DNA from: Gracilaria vermiculophylla
Taxonomy: Eukaryota; Rhodophyta; Florideophyceae; Gracilariales; Gracilariaceae
Length of the DNA stretch: 16,823 bases
Reading direction: 5' to 3'
Assembly: GCA_019155205.2 (NCBI GenBank)
Contig: JAHNZQ020000308.1
Span: forward strand, 5,544,536 to 5,561,358
The position numbers and the translations under genes were made by a program. Positions within the stretch are counted from its first letter, which is position 1. Each line of letters starts with the position of its first letter. A model generated the notes under the pieces. It had not been told where the DNA came from and did not search any database. It saw only the letters and a program-made list of their open reading frames with translations. Below are positions 8,935 to 16,823 of this stretch, in pieces.

Positions 8935-10003
8935 TTACTCCGCGTCGAGGCCAGCCTTTGCCGTGATCGCTTGGTTCTCGAAGAACTCCGCCAGGCGTTC
9001 CTTAATGGCCGCCATCGAGGCTCGGTCTGCCTGGGCCTTATGCAGGTCTAGGACCCAGGTACGAACCTCGTGCAGAGCCTTCACAGGGGACGCCAAAGCA
9101 GGACGACCCGTCACCAGACACGCCTGCAATGACTCCTGGAAGGCAGCCCCCAGAGCACAAAAGGATAACCCAAATGAGGGTGCACCCGAAGCGGCAGCCT
9201 CCGTGGACGGAACAACAACCGCCAGGAAAGAGTCACAGACGGCGGACCGGCTGAGACAGGGGCCTCCCGAGGGGATTCTGTAGACACCGCCAAGGAGGTC
9301 GGCAGAACCAAGGACCTAGTCGCCGACACCAGAGGTGACGGCGATACGGGAACCGGAACGCTCTTTAGGCGAAGCTGGGCAACCGGCACAGGCACGCTCC
9401 GTATCCTGGGTTGCACCACTGGAGCCGAAGCAGCCGGGACGGGAGCAATCTTATCCTCGTCCATAAGAAACACGGCGGCCATCATTACGGAAGGTTCCGG
9501 AATTGAGGCTGAACGCGGCGTTACGACCCCAAGAGGCGCACCCACGTCCTGAGACGGAGCCGCTAACCGACGAAGCGTGCAAGTCACCAGGCTCTCAACG
9601 ATGGGGACATAGTCCAGGACAAGAAGTCGTGGCACCTGAGGACCCGAGAAGGTGCAAGACGGGGAAAGGCCGCGTAGGCTCGCCCGTCATCGTCTCCATC
9701 AGGACTCCTCACAATAGGGTGGAACTTGTCTTCGCCATTGTCACACCAGAAGAAGCCTGCCGTATCTTTGCACGCCACCCACAGGTTGTAATCCAGCAGC
9801 ACCTCTGCCTCGGATCCGCTCCACGCAGTGCCTCTGATCCAATGGAGGTCAGCGGGGCAAAGGGAAACTTGAGGGGATGCAAAGGAAGTTCGCCAGCTCT
9901 GGCTTGGATTGACTTGGAGGTGCCTCGAGGCCACCTTATATAGTGGCAAACATGCACCAACTCGATCAGAGTGTAACCTACACTTTAATTCGGGGATAAT
10001 CAA
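8935..10003 (-). pseudogene. Antisense reading frames, C-terminal part of an unknown protein
   Basis: On the strand opposite to pol, three overlapping open frames form what looks like one protein broken by frame changes. At 10003-9584 there is RGTAWSGSEAEVLLDYNLW with several Trp and Cys. At 9635-9111 comes a Pro/Val/Ser/Ala-rich stretch in which SVPVPV occurs twice, the look of a disordered linker. From about 9290 the adjoining frame, ending at a stop at 8935, carries a charged, probably helical C-terminus with HKAQADRASMAAIKERLAEF. Frame changes would be near 9640-9700 and 9250. I do not recognise a family. The composition is much more protein-like than the plus-strand frames over the same bases, but that is my judgement. 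Antisense extra frames between pol and the 3' LTR are known in some plant Ty3/gypsy elements, and no homology to those is claimed. Confidence 0.42.
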
Positions 10004-10084
10004 TACTACCGATCATATTAAACCATTACATAAATGTGTTACCCACAATGCTGCCCACAATTCAATATGGCTGACAACAACAAA

Positions 10085-10121
10085 GCACAACAAGGCATAA
10101 GTGATGCACAACAAGGCATAA
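10085..10121. repeat. Two exact 16-bp tandem repeats
   Basis: GCACAACAAGGCATAA occurs at 10085-10100 and again at 10106-10121, separated by five bases (period 21). It lies in the low-complexity gap between the two antisense coding blocks. Confidence 0.85.
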
Positions 10122-10354
10122 CCGCTACGTAAACTCAAGAGAGTATGATAGTGCACAAATTCACGGATCCTGGGTGTCACCGTAATCCGGATGCATACAA
10201 AAGCAGCTATATGTGTCAGGAACAGCAATGCGCTGCGACAGCAGGGACAGTAGCTCACTCCTGCTAATATGACCAGATTCTGAATTACGAAGAGGCGCAG
10301 GATCCTGATAATTAACGGCAACAATGGGAGCAAACGTCCGGCGGTTGAGTGATA

Positions 10355-11218
10355 CTAAAAATACCAGTAGAGGTGACCGTCGTGGCACCGAGTATAGGAA
10401 GTGACGCCTTCGTCCGCTGCTTGGAGATAAGCCATCAGTGTGTCAACCGCGAACTCCGTCGAGGCCATCAACATAACGAAACGCCCTAACGAGTCATGGG
10501 GATCCAGAATCTCCGAGATGTGGTACGCAAAGGTAATGGGTGTTGTAACGCAGAGGTGCAGGGATACCCAATGGTCCCTCCAGGAGTCGTTCACCTCGAA
10601 GTAGTACTTCGGAAGTTGCCCAGAAGGCATATTGTGAAATTCCGTGCTATGCCTACAGTAAAAGTATCCAAAGGTGATCAGCACTCGGGTCTCATCCGCA
10701 AGGTACGTCCCCCAACAGTTGCAGTTGAGCCAGTAGAGGCAGTTGTAAGGGAGCTCGAAGGGTAGCACCGCAGGGGCAGAGCTGCCATCGGCGATGCTTC
10801 CGGGCCGCCCCGCTCGCTGGTGTGAACTTTCCTTGCGGAGGAGCACTTGGAGTTGAGCCTGGATCTCCCGCTTTTCAGCGTAGCTGAGGTAAGAAGTGTC
10901 GCAGTACCCCACCGTGGTCGGAGCGTTGTAACCGTGCACCAAAGTGTGGAACCAGTGAGCGCGAAAGGCGTCCACCTGGTTCCGCTTCTGGTCGGTCCAA
11001 ACAAAATCCAGAACGGCGCGGAATCGCATCGCCTGAAGATACGGTCCAAAATGGTGGATATAGTCCTTCACGGGGCACGGGAGACTGATGTGCCTGTCGT
11101 GGAGAGGCATGAAGATCCGGGTGACAAGATGGTCGAAGTGCTCTCCTCGGCGATATGGTGCACCGGAACAGGTGGGATACAACTCAGGATCGGACGGAGA
11201 TATAGGCGCCTGGGCTGG
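10355..11218 (-). CDS. Antisense ORF of unknown function, about 288 codons
   Basis: The frame is open from 11218 down to a stop at 10355, the longest uninterrupted frame in the window. There is no ATG near its start. A TAG at 11219-11221 closes it upstream, but the same frame continues readable for about 20 codons beyond that stop, so the true start may be further up and lost. The predicted product is rich in Tyr, Trp, His and Phe, with YLQAMRFRAVLDFVWTDQ, FRAHWFHTLVHGYN and SYLSYAEKREIQAQLQVLL in its first half and LYWLNCNCWG, YYFEVNDSWRDHW in its second. It ends DGHLYWYF. No signal peptide or membrane segment is evident. I do not recognise a domain. It lies inside the retroelement, antisense to pol, and would continue towards the frames at 10003-8935. 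Chance openness in GC-rich DNA remains an alternative: the plus strand also has a 191-codon frame at 10847-11422. Confidence 0.42.
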   Translation of the reverse strand, partial: PAQAPISPSDPELYPTCSGAPYRRGEHFDHLVTRIFMPLHDRHISLPCPVKDYIHHFGPYLQAMRFRAVLDFVWTDQKRNQVDAFRAHWFHTLVHGYNAPTTVGYCDTSYLSYAEKREIQAQLQVLLRKESSHQRAGRPGSIADGSSAPAVLPFELPYNCLYWLNCNCWGTYLADETRVLITFGYFYCRHSTEFHNMPSGQLPKYYFEVNDSWRDHWVSLHLCVTTPITFAYHISEILDPHDSLGRFVMLMASTEFAVDTLMAYLQAADEGVTSYTRCHDGHLYWYF

Positions 11219-11315
11219 CTAATTCATTCCGAAGGTGTACGTAGCTGGAAGAATTGCGACCGAACGTGTTGTAACACCTTAGGGGAGTGGTCGGACACCA
11301 CTTGGGGAGCAGCCC

Positions 11316-11974
11316 GTGGCTATAAGCCCGACCGGGAAGGGAGCTGCGTTGAGACGCGACTGTGGATTGCGCGGAGTCGATGGACGACAGGAGGCAAAAG
11401 AGGTATGGAGCACCGTGGCTAGAAGTGAGTTCGTATCCAGTAGAAACCGACGGATGCGCAGAATAGAAGATTATGAGATGAGGCACCTTCAACGGGAATG
11501 AACGATCGGACACGACGAATCGTGCGTTCCCCAAAAAGGCATCCTCGAAGAAATCGGAGCGTCGCGTGCCTTGAGAAAGTCAGCAAATATGCCGGACGGA
11601 CCCACGTTCCGGCCGCGGAGGTCGAACGCCTACGCCGTACGCGAGACACTCGAGTTGTGCGGGATATCACGTCGCCTACTGGCGCGGGAGCACCGACGGG
11701 ATATGCCGAGAAGGTGAAGACAAGGCTGTGTCGCGAAGAGCCAGGAACTAAAAAACGCTACAAGAGATAAACAAGATCCCGCGGTCGTTACGCCGCGCGG
11801 GAATAGGGAAGTATGGAGGAACGCCTAAAGGAGAGGATGTGTCACATAGACGGAGGCCGGGCTGGCATCGGAACCAAAAGCCACCACCTAGGGACCAAGC
11901 TATGGAAAGATGCACCTCGAAAACTTGGTGTATTTCAGGAAAGGGAGTACGTAGTACACAGGATCCTAAGGTGA
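11316..11974 (+). pseudogene. Plus-strand tail reading frames ending inside the 3' LTR
   Basis: Two overlapping plus-strand frames cover the tail before the 3' LTR: 11316-11717 with one stop at 11499, and 11498-11974 with stops at 11768 and 11804. The last piece is a clean 53-codon frame from an ATG at 11813 to a TGA at 11972-11974, which reads through the polypurine tract and ends 25 bases into LTR2. The derivative has the matching frame with its TGA at 13173-13175. Paired motifs are EERLKERMCHI against ESLREKVCRFV, and LWKDAPRKLGVFQE against LWRDTPQGLGAIQE. The product would be strongly basic (many Arg and Lys). No family is recognised. Which frame was used in the upstream part is uncertain, because both frames show similar residues between copies. 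Confidence 0.4.
11937..11948 (+). other. Polypurine tract before LTR2
   Basis: AGGAAAGGGAG lies directly before the LTR start. LTR retrotransposons use such a tract to prime plus-strand DNA synthesis. The same position before LTR3 has AGGAAAAGGGG (13137-13147), which supports the assignment and the LTR boundary. Confidence 0.75.
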
Positions 11975-12502
11975 TATTGTGGTGTGGCTTAGTGGCGGGA
12001 TATTTCAAAGAACGGCTCGTTTTTTATTTACCGAGCCACATGGTGCACAAGTCGGCCCGCGTGAGCCACAGTATCCTTTAGGGACGGTAGAATTATAGAT
12101 TTATTTTAGTTTATTTGGGCAGGTAATTACTATAGTAAGGAGACCTGTCGAGGCGGGCTCCCGGCTTGATATTTAAACTGCCGGCCGAGCTCCACACTGG
12201 GGACGTAAAACAAGCACCATTGAGTCTACATTTATATTTCCGGTTGGAGACTCTCGTAGTACACTCTAAGGTTTGTAAGCCGCCGACCCTCAGGTCGTCT
12301 CATAGCAGCGCCTGTAGAAGCATTGTCCGCCCAATGAACCTCCTCCTCCACTTGGTGTTTGCGGATCCCTTTTAAAAATTTCCCCGGCTCGTGACAGCGA
12401 TTACCGGAGACTTCCTTTATGATCTCGCGCCTTGGGAGTCAACAAAAACTTCTAACGTAATTTGTGCACTACCACATCGAAAGGAGAATTGACGGTACCA
12501 CA
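11950..12502 (+). repeat. Long terminal repeat (LTR2), shared by both elements
   Basis: This is the 3' LTR of the main element and at the same time the 5' LTR of the short derivative. It begins CGTAGTAC, where the other copies have TG as expected, and ends GGTACCACA. Its length of 553 bp equals that of LTR1. It carries the same internal blocks as LTR1, for example GAGGCGGGCTCCCGGCTTGA near 12151 and TTCCGGTTGGAGACTCTCGT near 12239. A TATTTAAA at about 12169-12176 could serve as a TATA element. No TGG-type primer site follows it. Confidence 0.87.
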
Positions 12503-13150
12503 GGGAGGTACGGACCCTAAGACGGAGTTATTATTCGTTCTCCGCTACCTATCTCCCATCTGGAGTTTTCTTATTCGCCTTAGTGTCGCTGTTGCTCGTT
12601 TTTCGTATGCTTCTGGGGCGTCAGGTCTTGTTGCCGGGTGCCCTGGCGCGGTCAACTCGTCACGCAATCACCAGTCGTGGAGCCACTGCTCCATTTCGGG
12701 GGTATTTTGCTCCGTCGAGGAAATAAGCACTACAGCGGGGAGCGAGTTCATATGCTACAGAGAAAGAAAATAGGGCAGGAGGGAAAAGTATGAGTTGAGA
12801 CGTCTTCAATGAGGATGAATGAGCGGACTTGGCAACGCCGGTGTTTCCCGAAAGGGGTCCTCGCGGAAATAGGAGTGCTGGGGGCTATATTACCAGCATA
12901 TTACACCAAAAAGGAGCAGAAAAGGTTGAGTCAAGAAGCGTTAGGGACCCTAAACCGCCTTTAAGGGGATATGCGAGCACGAGGTCGGCACGCCTCGCGG
13001 ACCCTGGGAAGTTCTAGGGAATCCCTGAGGGAGAAGGTTTGTCGTTTTGTGGAAGACAGCTATGACGTCAACGCTGTCAGGAGCCCATTAAGAATCTAGC
13101 TATGGAGAGATACACCTCAGGGACTTGGTGCAATTCAGGAAAAGGGGCAT
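12503..13150 (+). mobile_element. Internal part of an internally deleted derivative element
   Basis: This short internal region between LTR2 and LTR3 has no gag or pol. Positions 12530-12720 match the main element's post-pol segment at 8680-8800, and 12720-13150 match 11395-11949, ending with the same polypurine tract (13137-13147). Compared with the main element it lacks gag-pol and the whole antisense block, plus about 120 bases within the tail. Together with its two LTRs it forms a unit of 1,763 bp (11950-13712), the size of a non-autonomous element. The remaining reading frame (12829-13017 and the piece ending at the TGA at 13173) is broken. Confidence 0.75.
13137..13147 (+). other. Polypurine tract before LTR3
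   Basis: AGGAAAAGGGG followed by CA lies directly before the TGTAGTAC start of LTR3. It is the counterpart of the tract before LTR2, set in nearly identical flanking sequence (ATTCAGGAAAAGGGGCATG). Confidence 0.72.
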
Positions 13151-13712
13151 GTAGTACAATGGATCCTAAGGTGATATTGTCTATTAATTTTGCACCGGGG
13201 TACTCCCCAGGAGTGTTTGTATTTTAGGAACTGCGCGGCGTTGTGCATTATTATTTGGACCACGTGTGCTACAGTACTCCTGAAGCATTGAAGATTTTTA
13301 ATATATTTTCGTTAATTAATACAGCTTATTAGACTAGTGTGCCGTACTGAGACCTGTTGAGGGGGGCTCCAGAGACTAACATAATCTGTCGATAGAGCCC
13401 CACCTTTCAAAGAGGTAAACTAAGCCCCCTTGAGTATTCTTCTACTTATTCCGGTCGGAGAGTCTTGTTCAACGCCTTTAGATTTCTAAGCCACCGATCC
13501 TCAGGTTTTCTCGTAGCAGCTTCTGTAGAAGCATCGTCCGCCCAGTGAAACTGCTTCTATGTTTGGTGATCGTGTACCTCCTTCCAGGATTCCCCCAATT
13601 CATGACCGTGATTACCAGAGACCACGTCGAAGAAGTCGCGCCTTCGAAGTCATCAAAACTCCTAACGGACGTGGTGCGTTTTCTTCTTGAAAGTAAAAAT
13701 AACGATACCACA
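13151..13712 (+). repeat. Third long terminal repeat (LTR3)
   Basis: It begins TGTAGTAC and ends GATACCACA, 562 bp, in the same orientation as LTR1 and LTR2. The first 31 bases are nearly the same as LTR2, including an exact GGATCCTAAGGTGATATTGT. The next 80 bases or so (about 13182-13262) differ strongly from both other copies, and similarity returns from CCACGTGTGCTACAGTA to the end. Conserved blocks include TTCCGGTCGGAGAGTCTTGT and the TCGTCCGCCCAGTGAA block near 13531. It closes the short derivative on the right. The five bases after it do not repeat those before LTR1. Confidence 0.83.
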
Positions 13713-14381
13713 GGCGGCATGATTTCAACACGTGCGGCACGGGGAACTCTCGGTATGACCAATGTTTGGGATAGTGCACGGGTGATGGTCCGATTTGCTG
13801 CGCACTTATTTATTTAGAAAGTTTCTAATTTAGTTCATTAGCACTACAAGATTTAAGAGTGCCGGAGCCATCGCCGCCGCCATCAATAAACGGTTACCAC
13901 GTTTCCAGCTCTGAGCCGTCTGCTTACGTCAGTATGTGCCTCTCACGAAAGGCATCGCGTAGCATACGGTTGCTCACCCGTCTTGTCTGCTGGTAGTGCC
14001 TATACGTGGTTCAGAACCAGTCGAAATGTGCTCAGTTTGTGGAAAAAAACATTTTGAGCTCACTTTTATTCGCCTTACAGCTACCCTTATTTTTCCCACG
14101 TTTGTGGTACATCCTTCACCTTGTGGATCTCGCGACCGACGCTAACTCTTTCTTTCAGTCTGTCTCCCCCAAGAATGCACCGCACTCTTATACACCAATC
14201 TACTGGGGAATGTTTTCATACCTACTTTGCAAAGTTCTTCTGGGGAAACCTTGGTCAAACACCTATTCTCGTCGTTCTTTTCCCTCCAGAGGGCCCTACC
14301 GCCTAACTATCTCTGCAGAAGAAGATTCAGACGTCTTCATGTGTTTTTCTTGCTCGCAGGCTGTTGCAATATAAAAAATAC
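13713..14381. other. Flank right of LTR3, no supportable gene
   Basis: I looked here on the minus strand for the missing N-terminal half of the DUF7869-type gene and did not see it. An open stretch at 14006-14374 on the plus strand (122 codons) begins with GTG, has no ATG near its start, and overlies a pyrimidine-rich run. It has no recognisable motif, so I do not call it a gene. Confidence 0.4.
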
Positions 14382-15156
14382 TTTCTGCAACTAGTGCGGA
14401 ACAAGCCACAGCATCTATGAATTGATTGTCATCGCTGTTGAGCACATCAGTAAAGTCGTTGTCTATTTGTTGTTCTCAAAACGGTTAAAGAATAGAGTTA
14501 TCCGGTTTGTAGCGTGTTATTAGCATTTAACAGAAAGTGGAATATGTTGCGGGCGTCTCCAATGTCTGCCAAAGCCTGCAGAAGATTTACTGTGAATCTG
14601 TGCGGCAAATAAGATTGCCGTCTACTTAGCTGACAGCAAAAAGTAATATTTGAATCTTAATAAAACAAACTCATTCATAAGTTTGTTTGGAACGGCCCTG
14701 AGCACATTAGTTCGACATTTCAAAATGCTTTTCAATTATTCAACCAAATTTTCAACGAATTAGAAGTTGGATTGTTCAAATGCAGTTGTGTTTATATATT
14801 AAAATATTATTGGGCGTGGGCCAACATTAATGAAACTGAACATTTATGCACAATAACTACCCAGATACTGGAACCATCGACAAATTGAGCTTTGACACGG
14901 TGCCATGTCATTAAGATTTTCGCGCATAACCAACGCCAAGTTGGCTGTATCAAAGTGCGTTAGAAAGCAACAATCATGTCACATTAGAGTTGGCCGCAAA
15001 TACATACATTTTTACACTAACAGGCTATTGATATTGCTAGTTTTTGTCATTCAATTGTTTTACATCGTCAGTTTAGACAAACTCGCATAAACCTCCAAAC
15101 GGATTGTATTGCGAGTTAAATGGCGGGTGTGACACTCTAACTTCGGCTGAGCGCTG
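14382..15156. other. AT-rich non-coding stretch
   Basis: This stretch is clearly richer in A and T than the retroelement and holds no convincing frame. It contains AATAAA-like hexamers near 14659 and a perfect 9-bp inverted repeat (14663-14688). Nothing resembles the LTRs or pol. It may be unique flanking DNA. Confidence 0.4.
14663..14688. repeat. Perfect 9-bp inverted repeat
   Basis: AAACAAACT at 14663-14671 is the exact reverse complement of AGTTTGTTT at 14680-14688, with an 8-base loop CATTCATA. The stem sits next to an AATAAA-like hexamer. It could be a transcript-end structure or a chance palindrome in AT-rich DNA. Confidence 0.6.
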
Positions 15157-15460
15157 ATGGTCACCTTCAGTCAGCACATCACGCGCCTTGTGACCCTTTC
15201 GTTTCATTCGATCACTATTTCATTTTCCGCTAGTTTTGCTTTGCAGCTACCTCGCATCGAGCCCAATCTAATCTCACGCGCATATAATCTCCTTCAATAC
15301 TCAACCGCAATCTCAGCACAGTCGTCCGATGATCTCCGCCCCTGCTTCTCTTCTCTTATTTCTCATTTCCCTCGTCGCTTTTCAACTTTTATTCCCTAGC
15401 TTCTTCTTCCCCTCTACAGTGAGCACTAGCACATTCTAGTCACGTTTAGTTTCTGGACTT
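15157..15460. other. Pyrimidine-rich stretch (plus strand)
   Basis: The plus strand here is dominated by C and T, with several TTTTC and CTTCTTCTTCCC runs and a TTTGCAG at about 15239-15245 that could pass as a 3' splice site. An 80-codon frame starts with an ATG-like codon at 15157 but has no recognisable motif, and its Ser/Phe/Leu content simply reflects the base bias. I cannot support a gene. Confidence 0.35.
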
Positions 15461-16723
15461 GACATTTTGGGTGTGGCCTCAAAAGCACACCATATACGAT
15501 CAATATCGTTGTATGCACTTCCTGAATTCACCAAAAGTAGCTCCAAGCCTTGTATACAGTAGAAGGATGCTTGTGGTTGTGTGGTGCACCTCGTTAGTTG
15601 GGGCTACGTCAACGAAGACGCGTAAAACAACACAAACAAGCGGTTTCAATGCAAACTGCACGACAGTGAGGTTGCAACCGCTGCGGAACGAGACATGGAC
15701 AAGGGAAGCGACGGAAAGTATACCACAAGAAAGTTTATCCAGTAAGCAGCTGTATGGACACAAAATGAAAGTTGGGATAGAGAGAACAAATATTTTTTTC
15801 TGAGTATTTGTAGGAGACAGGTACTGACCGGCCGGAACGGTTTGCGTCTAAGTATTAAGAGTACGACGTGCACGGAGGCGAAAACGAATGTGGGTCGCTA
15901 AACATGGGGTGTGAAACGTTTGCAGGGTGTCCGTGTGCGCGGTGGCTCAGCGTGTGCTTTTGGGGACAAACACGACAACGCTTCGGTCCGGCGAGTTTGA
16001 CGATGGCGAAACGTGGGAGTGGGGCAACTGCGGCGCAGCAACCCTCATGTGAACTGCAGCATGAAAACGCCAGGGCAAAAATGACGAGAGCAAGTTTTGA
16101 TTTGCGGCCAGAAAGAAGAGGATTTTTTTGCGAGTATCACGTTGTCGACATCCGGCCAAGTCTAGTCCATGACTAAGTTTCCAAGTATGCCGACATACCA
16201 AAACACAAATATTCGTATGCTATATCAGCAGTGTATACAAACACCAACCAGCTTTGCACAACCTCGTTTTACCGCACAGAACGAGTCCGCATTACTTTTA
16301 CTTCACCAATCCGGGACAACTTTGATAACGATATCGTGTTTGTACAATATGCAACAACGCTATTCGCCGTTTGCTCCATTTTGAGCTGTGCCTGATCGGT
16401 TGCGATTGTCCAGCAGTGCGATAACCGACTTACATTGATAACCTCGTGCGATAACGAGTCAGTCCACCGCCAAATTGGTCCCTTGCGGACGTGTCGGGAC
16501 GAACTGGCGCCGTCTCATGCCCCGTTATTTGTACCCGCTTTTCGATGTGACCCATGCACATGCACATCTCTCGTGCGGAATGGTGTTACTGCATGCCAAA
16601 CTACCCAGCGGGAAACAAACGGCGCAACAACTCGGGTGGAGAAGGTAAATATCGCGCGACAAAACATTAGTGTTAGAAGCAGCCTGGCTATGCGTCACAG
16701 AAAGCTGAAAAGAAAAGCCTTCG
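15461..16723. other. Right flank without recognisable gene
   Basis: Short frames occur on both strands (for example 15904-16176 plus, 91 codons from its first ATG) but none shows a known motif. Small structures seen are a repeated GTGCGATAAC at 16416-16425 and 16446-16455, and a 5-bp stem CTCGT/ACGAG at 16443-16458. Nothing links this stretch to the retroelement. Confidence 0.35.
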
Positions 16724-16823
16724 AGCGACCAGGCCGGTCGCTATGTCGCACCTCCCTCCGTAGCAATATAAAATGCGGCATGGCGGCGTCTTGATGCCCA
16801 CATCTTTCTCCACAGCAACTGCT
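16724..16823 (+). promoter_or_regulatory. Possible promoter region at the window edge
   Basis: A perfect 7-bp inverted repeat, AGCGACC (16724-16730) and GGTCGCT (16736-16742), is followed by TATAAAA at 16767-16773. A pyrimidine run ending in CAG lies near 16804-16815. A plus-strand gene could begin beyond the window. The call rests on a TATA match alone and is weak. Confidence 0.2.

Larger units (their letters stand above)
1495..12502 (+). mobile_element. Degenerate Ty3/gypsy LTR retrotransposon with chromodomain
   Basis: The element is bounded by two 553-bp LTRs in the same orientation (1495-2047 and 11950-12502). Inside, in order, are a candidate primer-binding site, Gag, protease, reverse transcriptase, RNase H, integrase and chromodomain, then a 3.3-kb region without pol sequence, and a polypurine tract directly before the 3' LTR. 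The order RT-RNase H-integrase is that of Ty3/gypsy (Metaviridae), not Ty1/copia, and the terminal chromodomain points to a chromovirus-type lineage. The coding region has about 21 premature stops and at least two frame changes, so the copy cannot make its proteins. The LTRs differ at roughly one position in five in the stretch I aligned by hand, which means an old insertion. I could not find a convincing target-site duplication at either end. Confidence 0.9.

Noticed and set aside
10847..11422. 191-codon plus-strand frame
   Set aside because: It lies over the longer minus-strand frame, which has a more protein-like composition. I treat it as a shadow, though the choice is not certain.
1490..13717. 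Target-site duplication around the array
   Set aside because: The bases before LTR1 (TGGGC) do not match those after LTR2 (GGGAG) or after LTR3 (GGCGG); resemblance is only GC content.
14006..14374. 122-codon plus-strand frame
   Set aside because: It starts at GTG with no nearby ATG, overlies pyrimidine-biased DNA and shows no motif. Length alone is not enough.
14066..15250. Similar CAGCTACC strings at about 14080 and 15243 as a possible repeated exon
   Set aside because: The match is only about ten bases with pyrimidine-rich flanks and does not extend.
15868..16176. 102-codon plus-strand frame rich in Cys near its start
   Set aside because: Starts at GTG (first ATG at 15904), no known domain, and no conserved neighbour or signal.
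1..16823. CRISPR array, tRNA or rRNA genes, bacterial operons
   Set aside because: No regularly spaced repeats, cloverleaf or rRNA motifs were seen, and the gene content is eukaryotic.

Overview
This window is repeat-rich eukaryotic DNA. Almost everything recognisable in it belongs to one old, broken LTR retrotransposon of the Ty3/gypsy class, which lies beside the remnant of a second selfish-type gene. No bacterial features (operons, Shine-Dalgarno sites), tRNA or rRNA were seen. The Ty3/gypsy polyprotein, its terminal chromodomain and the neighbouring DUF7869-type gene fit the repetitive part of an oomycete or fungal-like genome. Oomycete is my best guess, and it rests on family resemblance only.

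Layout. Positions 1-449 hold no gene, only short palindromes and a TATA-like run. Positions 450-1494 on the minus strand carry the C-terminal half of a DUF7869-type gene, frameshifted and cut off exactly where an LTR starts. Positions 1495-12502 are the main element: a 553-bp LTR (1495-2047), a candidate primer-binding site, a gag-pol pseudogene (2203-8611), a long non-pol region (8612-11936), a polypurine tract and a second LTR (11950-12502), also 553 bp. Gag-pol runs capsid-like Gag, zinc-knuckle remnant, protease, reverse transcriptase, RNase H, D,D-35-E integrase, chromodomain. It stays in one reading frame from about 2400 to 5262 and in another from about 5265 to the end, with about 21 premature stops.

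Downstream of LTR2 is a short internal segment (12503-13150), then a third LTR (13151-13712). The segment matches pieces of the region after pol in the main element. The locus is therefore a tandem LTR-internal-LTR-short internal-LTR array: an autonomous-type element fused to an internally deleted derivative.

The least ordinary part is 8612-11949. On the strand opposite to pol it holds protein-like reading frames running from about 11218 down to 8935. The longest is about 288 codons, and a Pro/Val/Ser-rich section and a helical charged C-terminus follow. The derivative lacks this block. On the plus strand, just before the 3' LTR, a short frame runs through the polypurine tract and stops 25 bases into the LTR; the derivative has the same frame and the same stop.

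Positions 13713-16823 contain no gene I can support. They include an AT-rich stretch, a pyrimidine-rich stretch, some short perfect inverted repeats and, at the far edge, a TATA-like motif.
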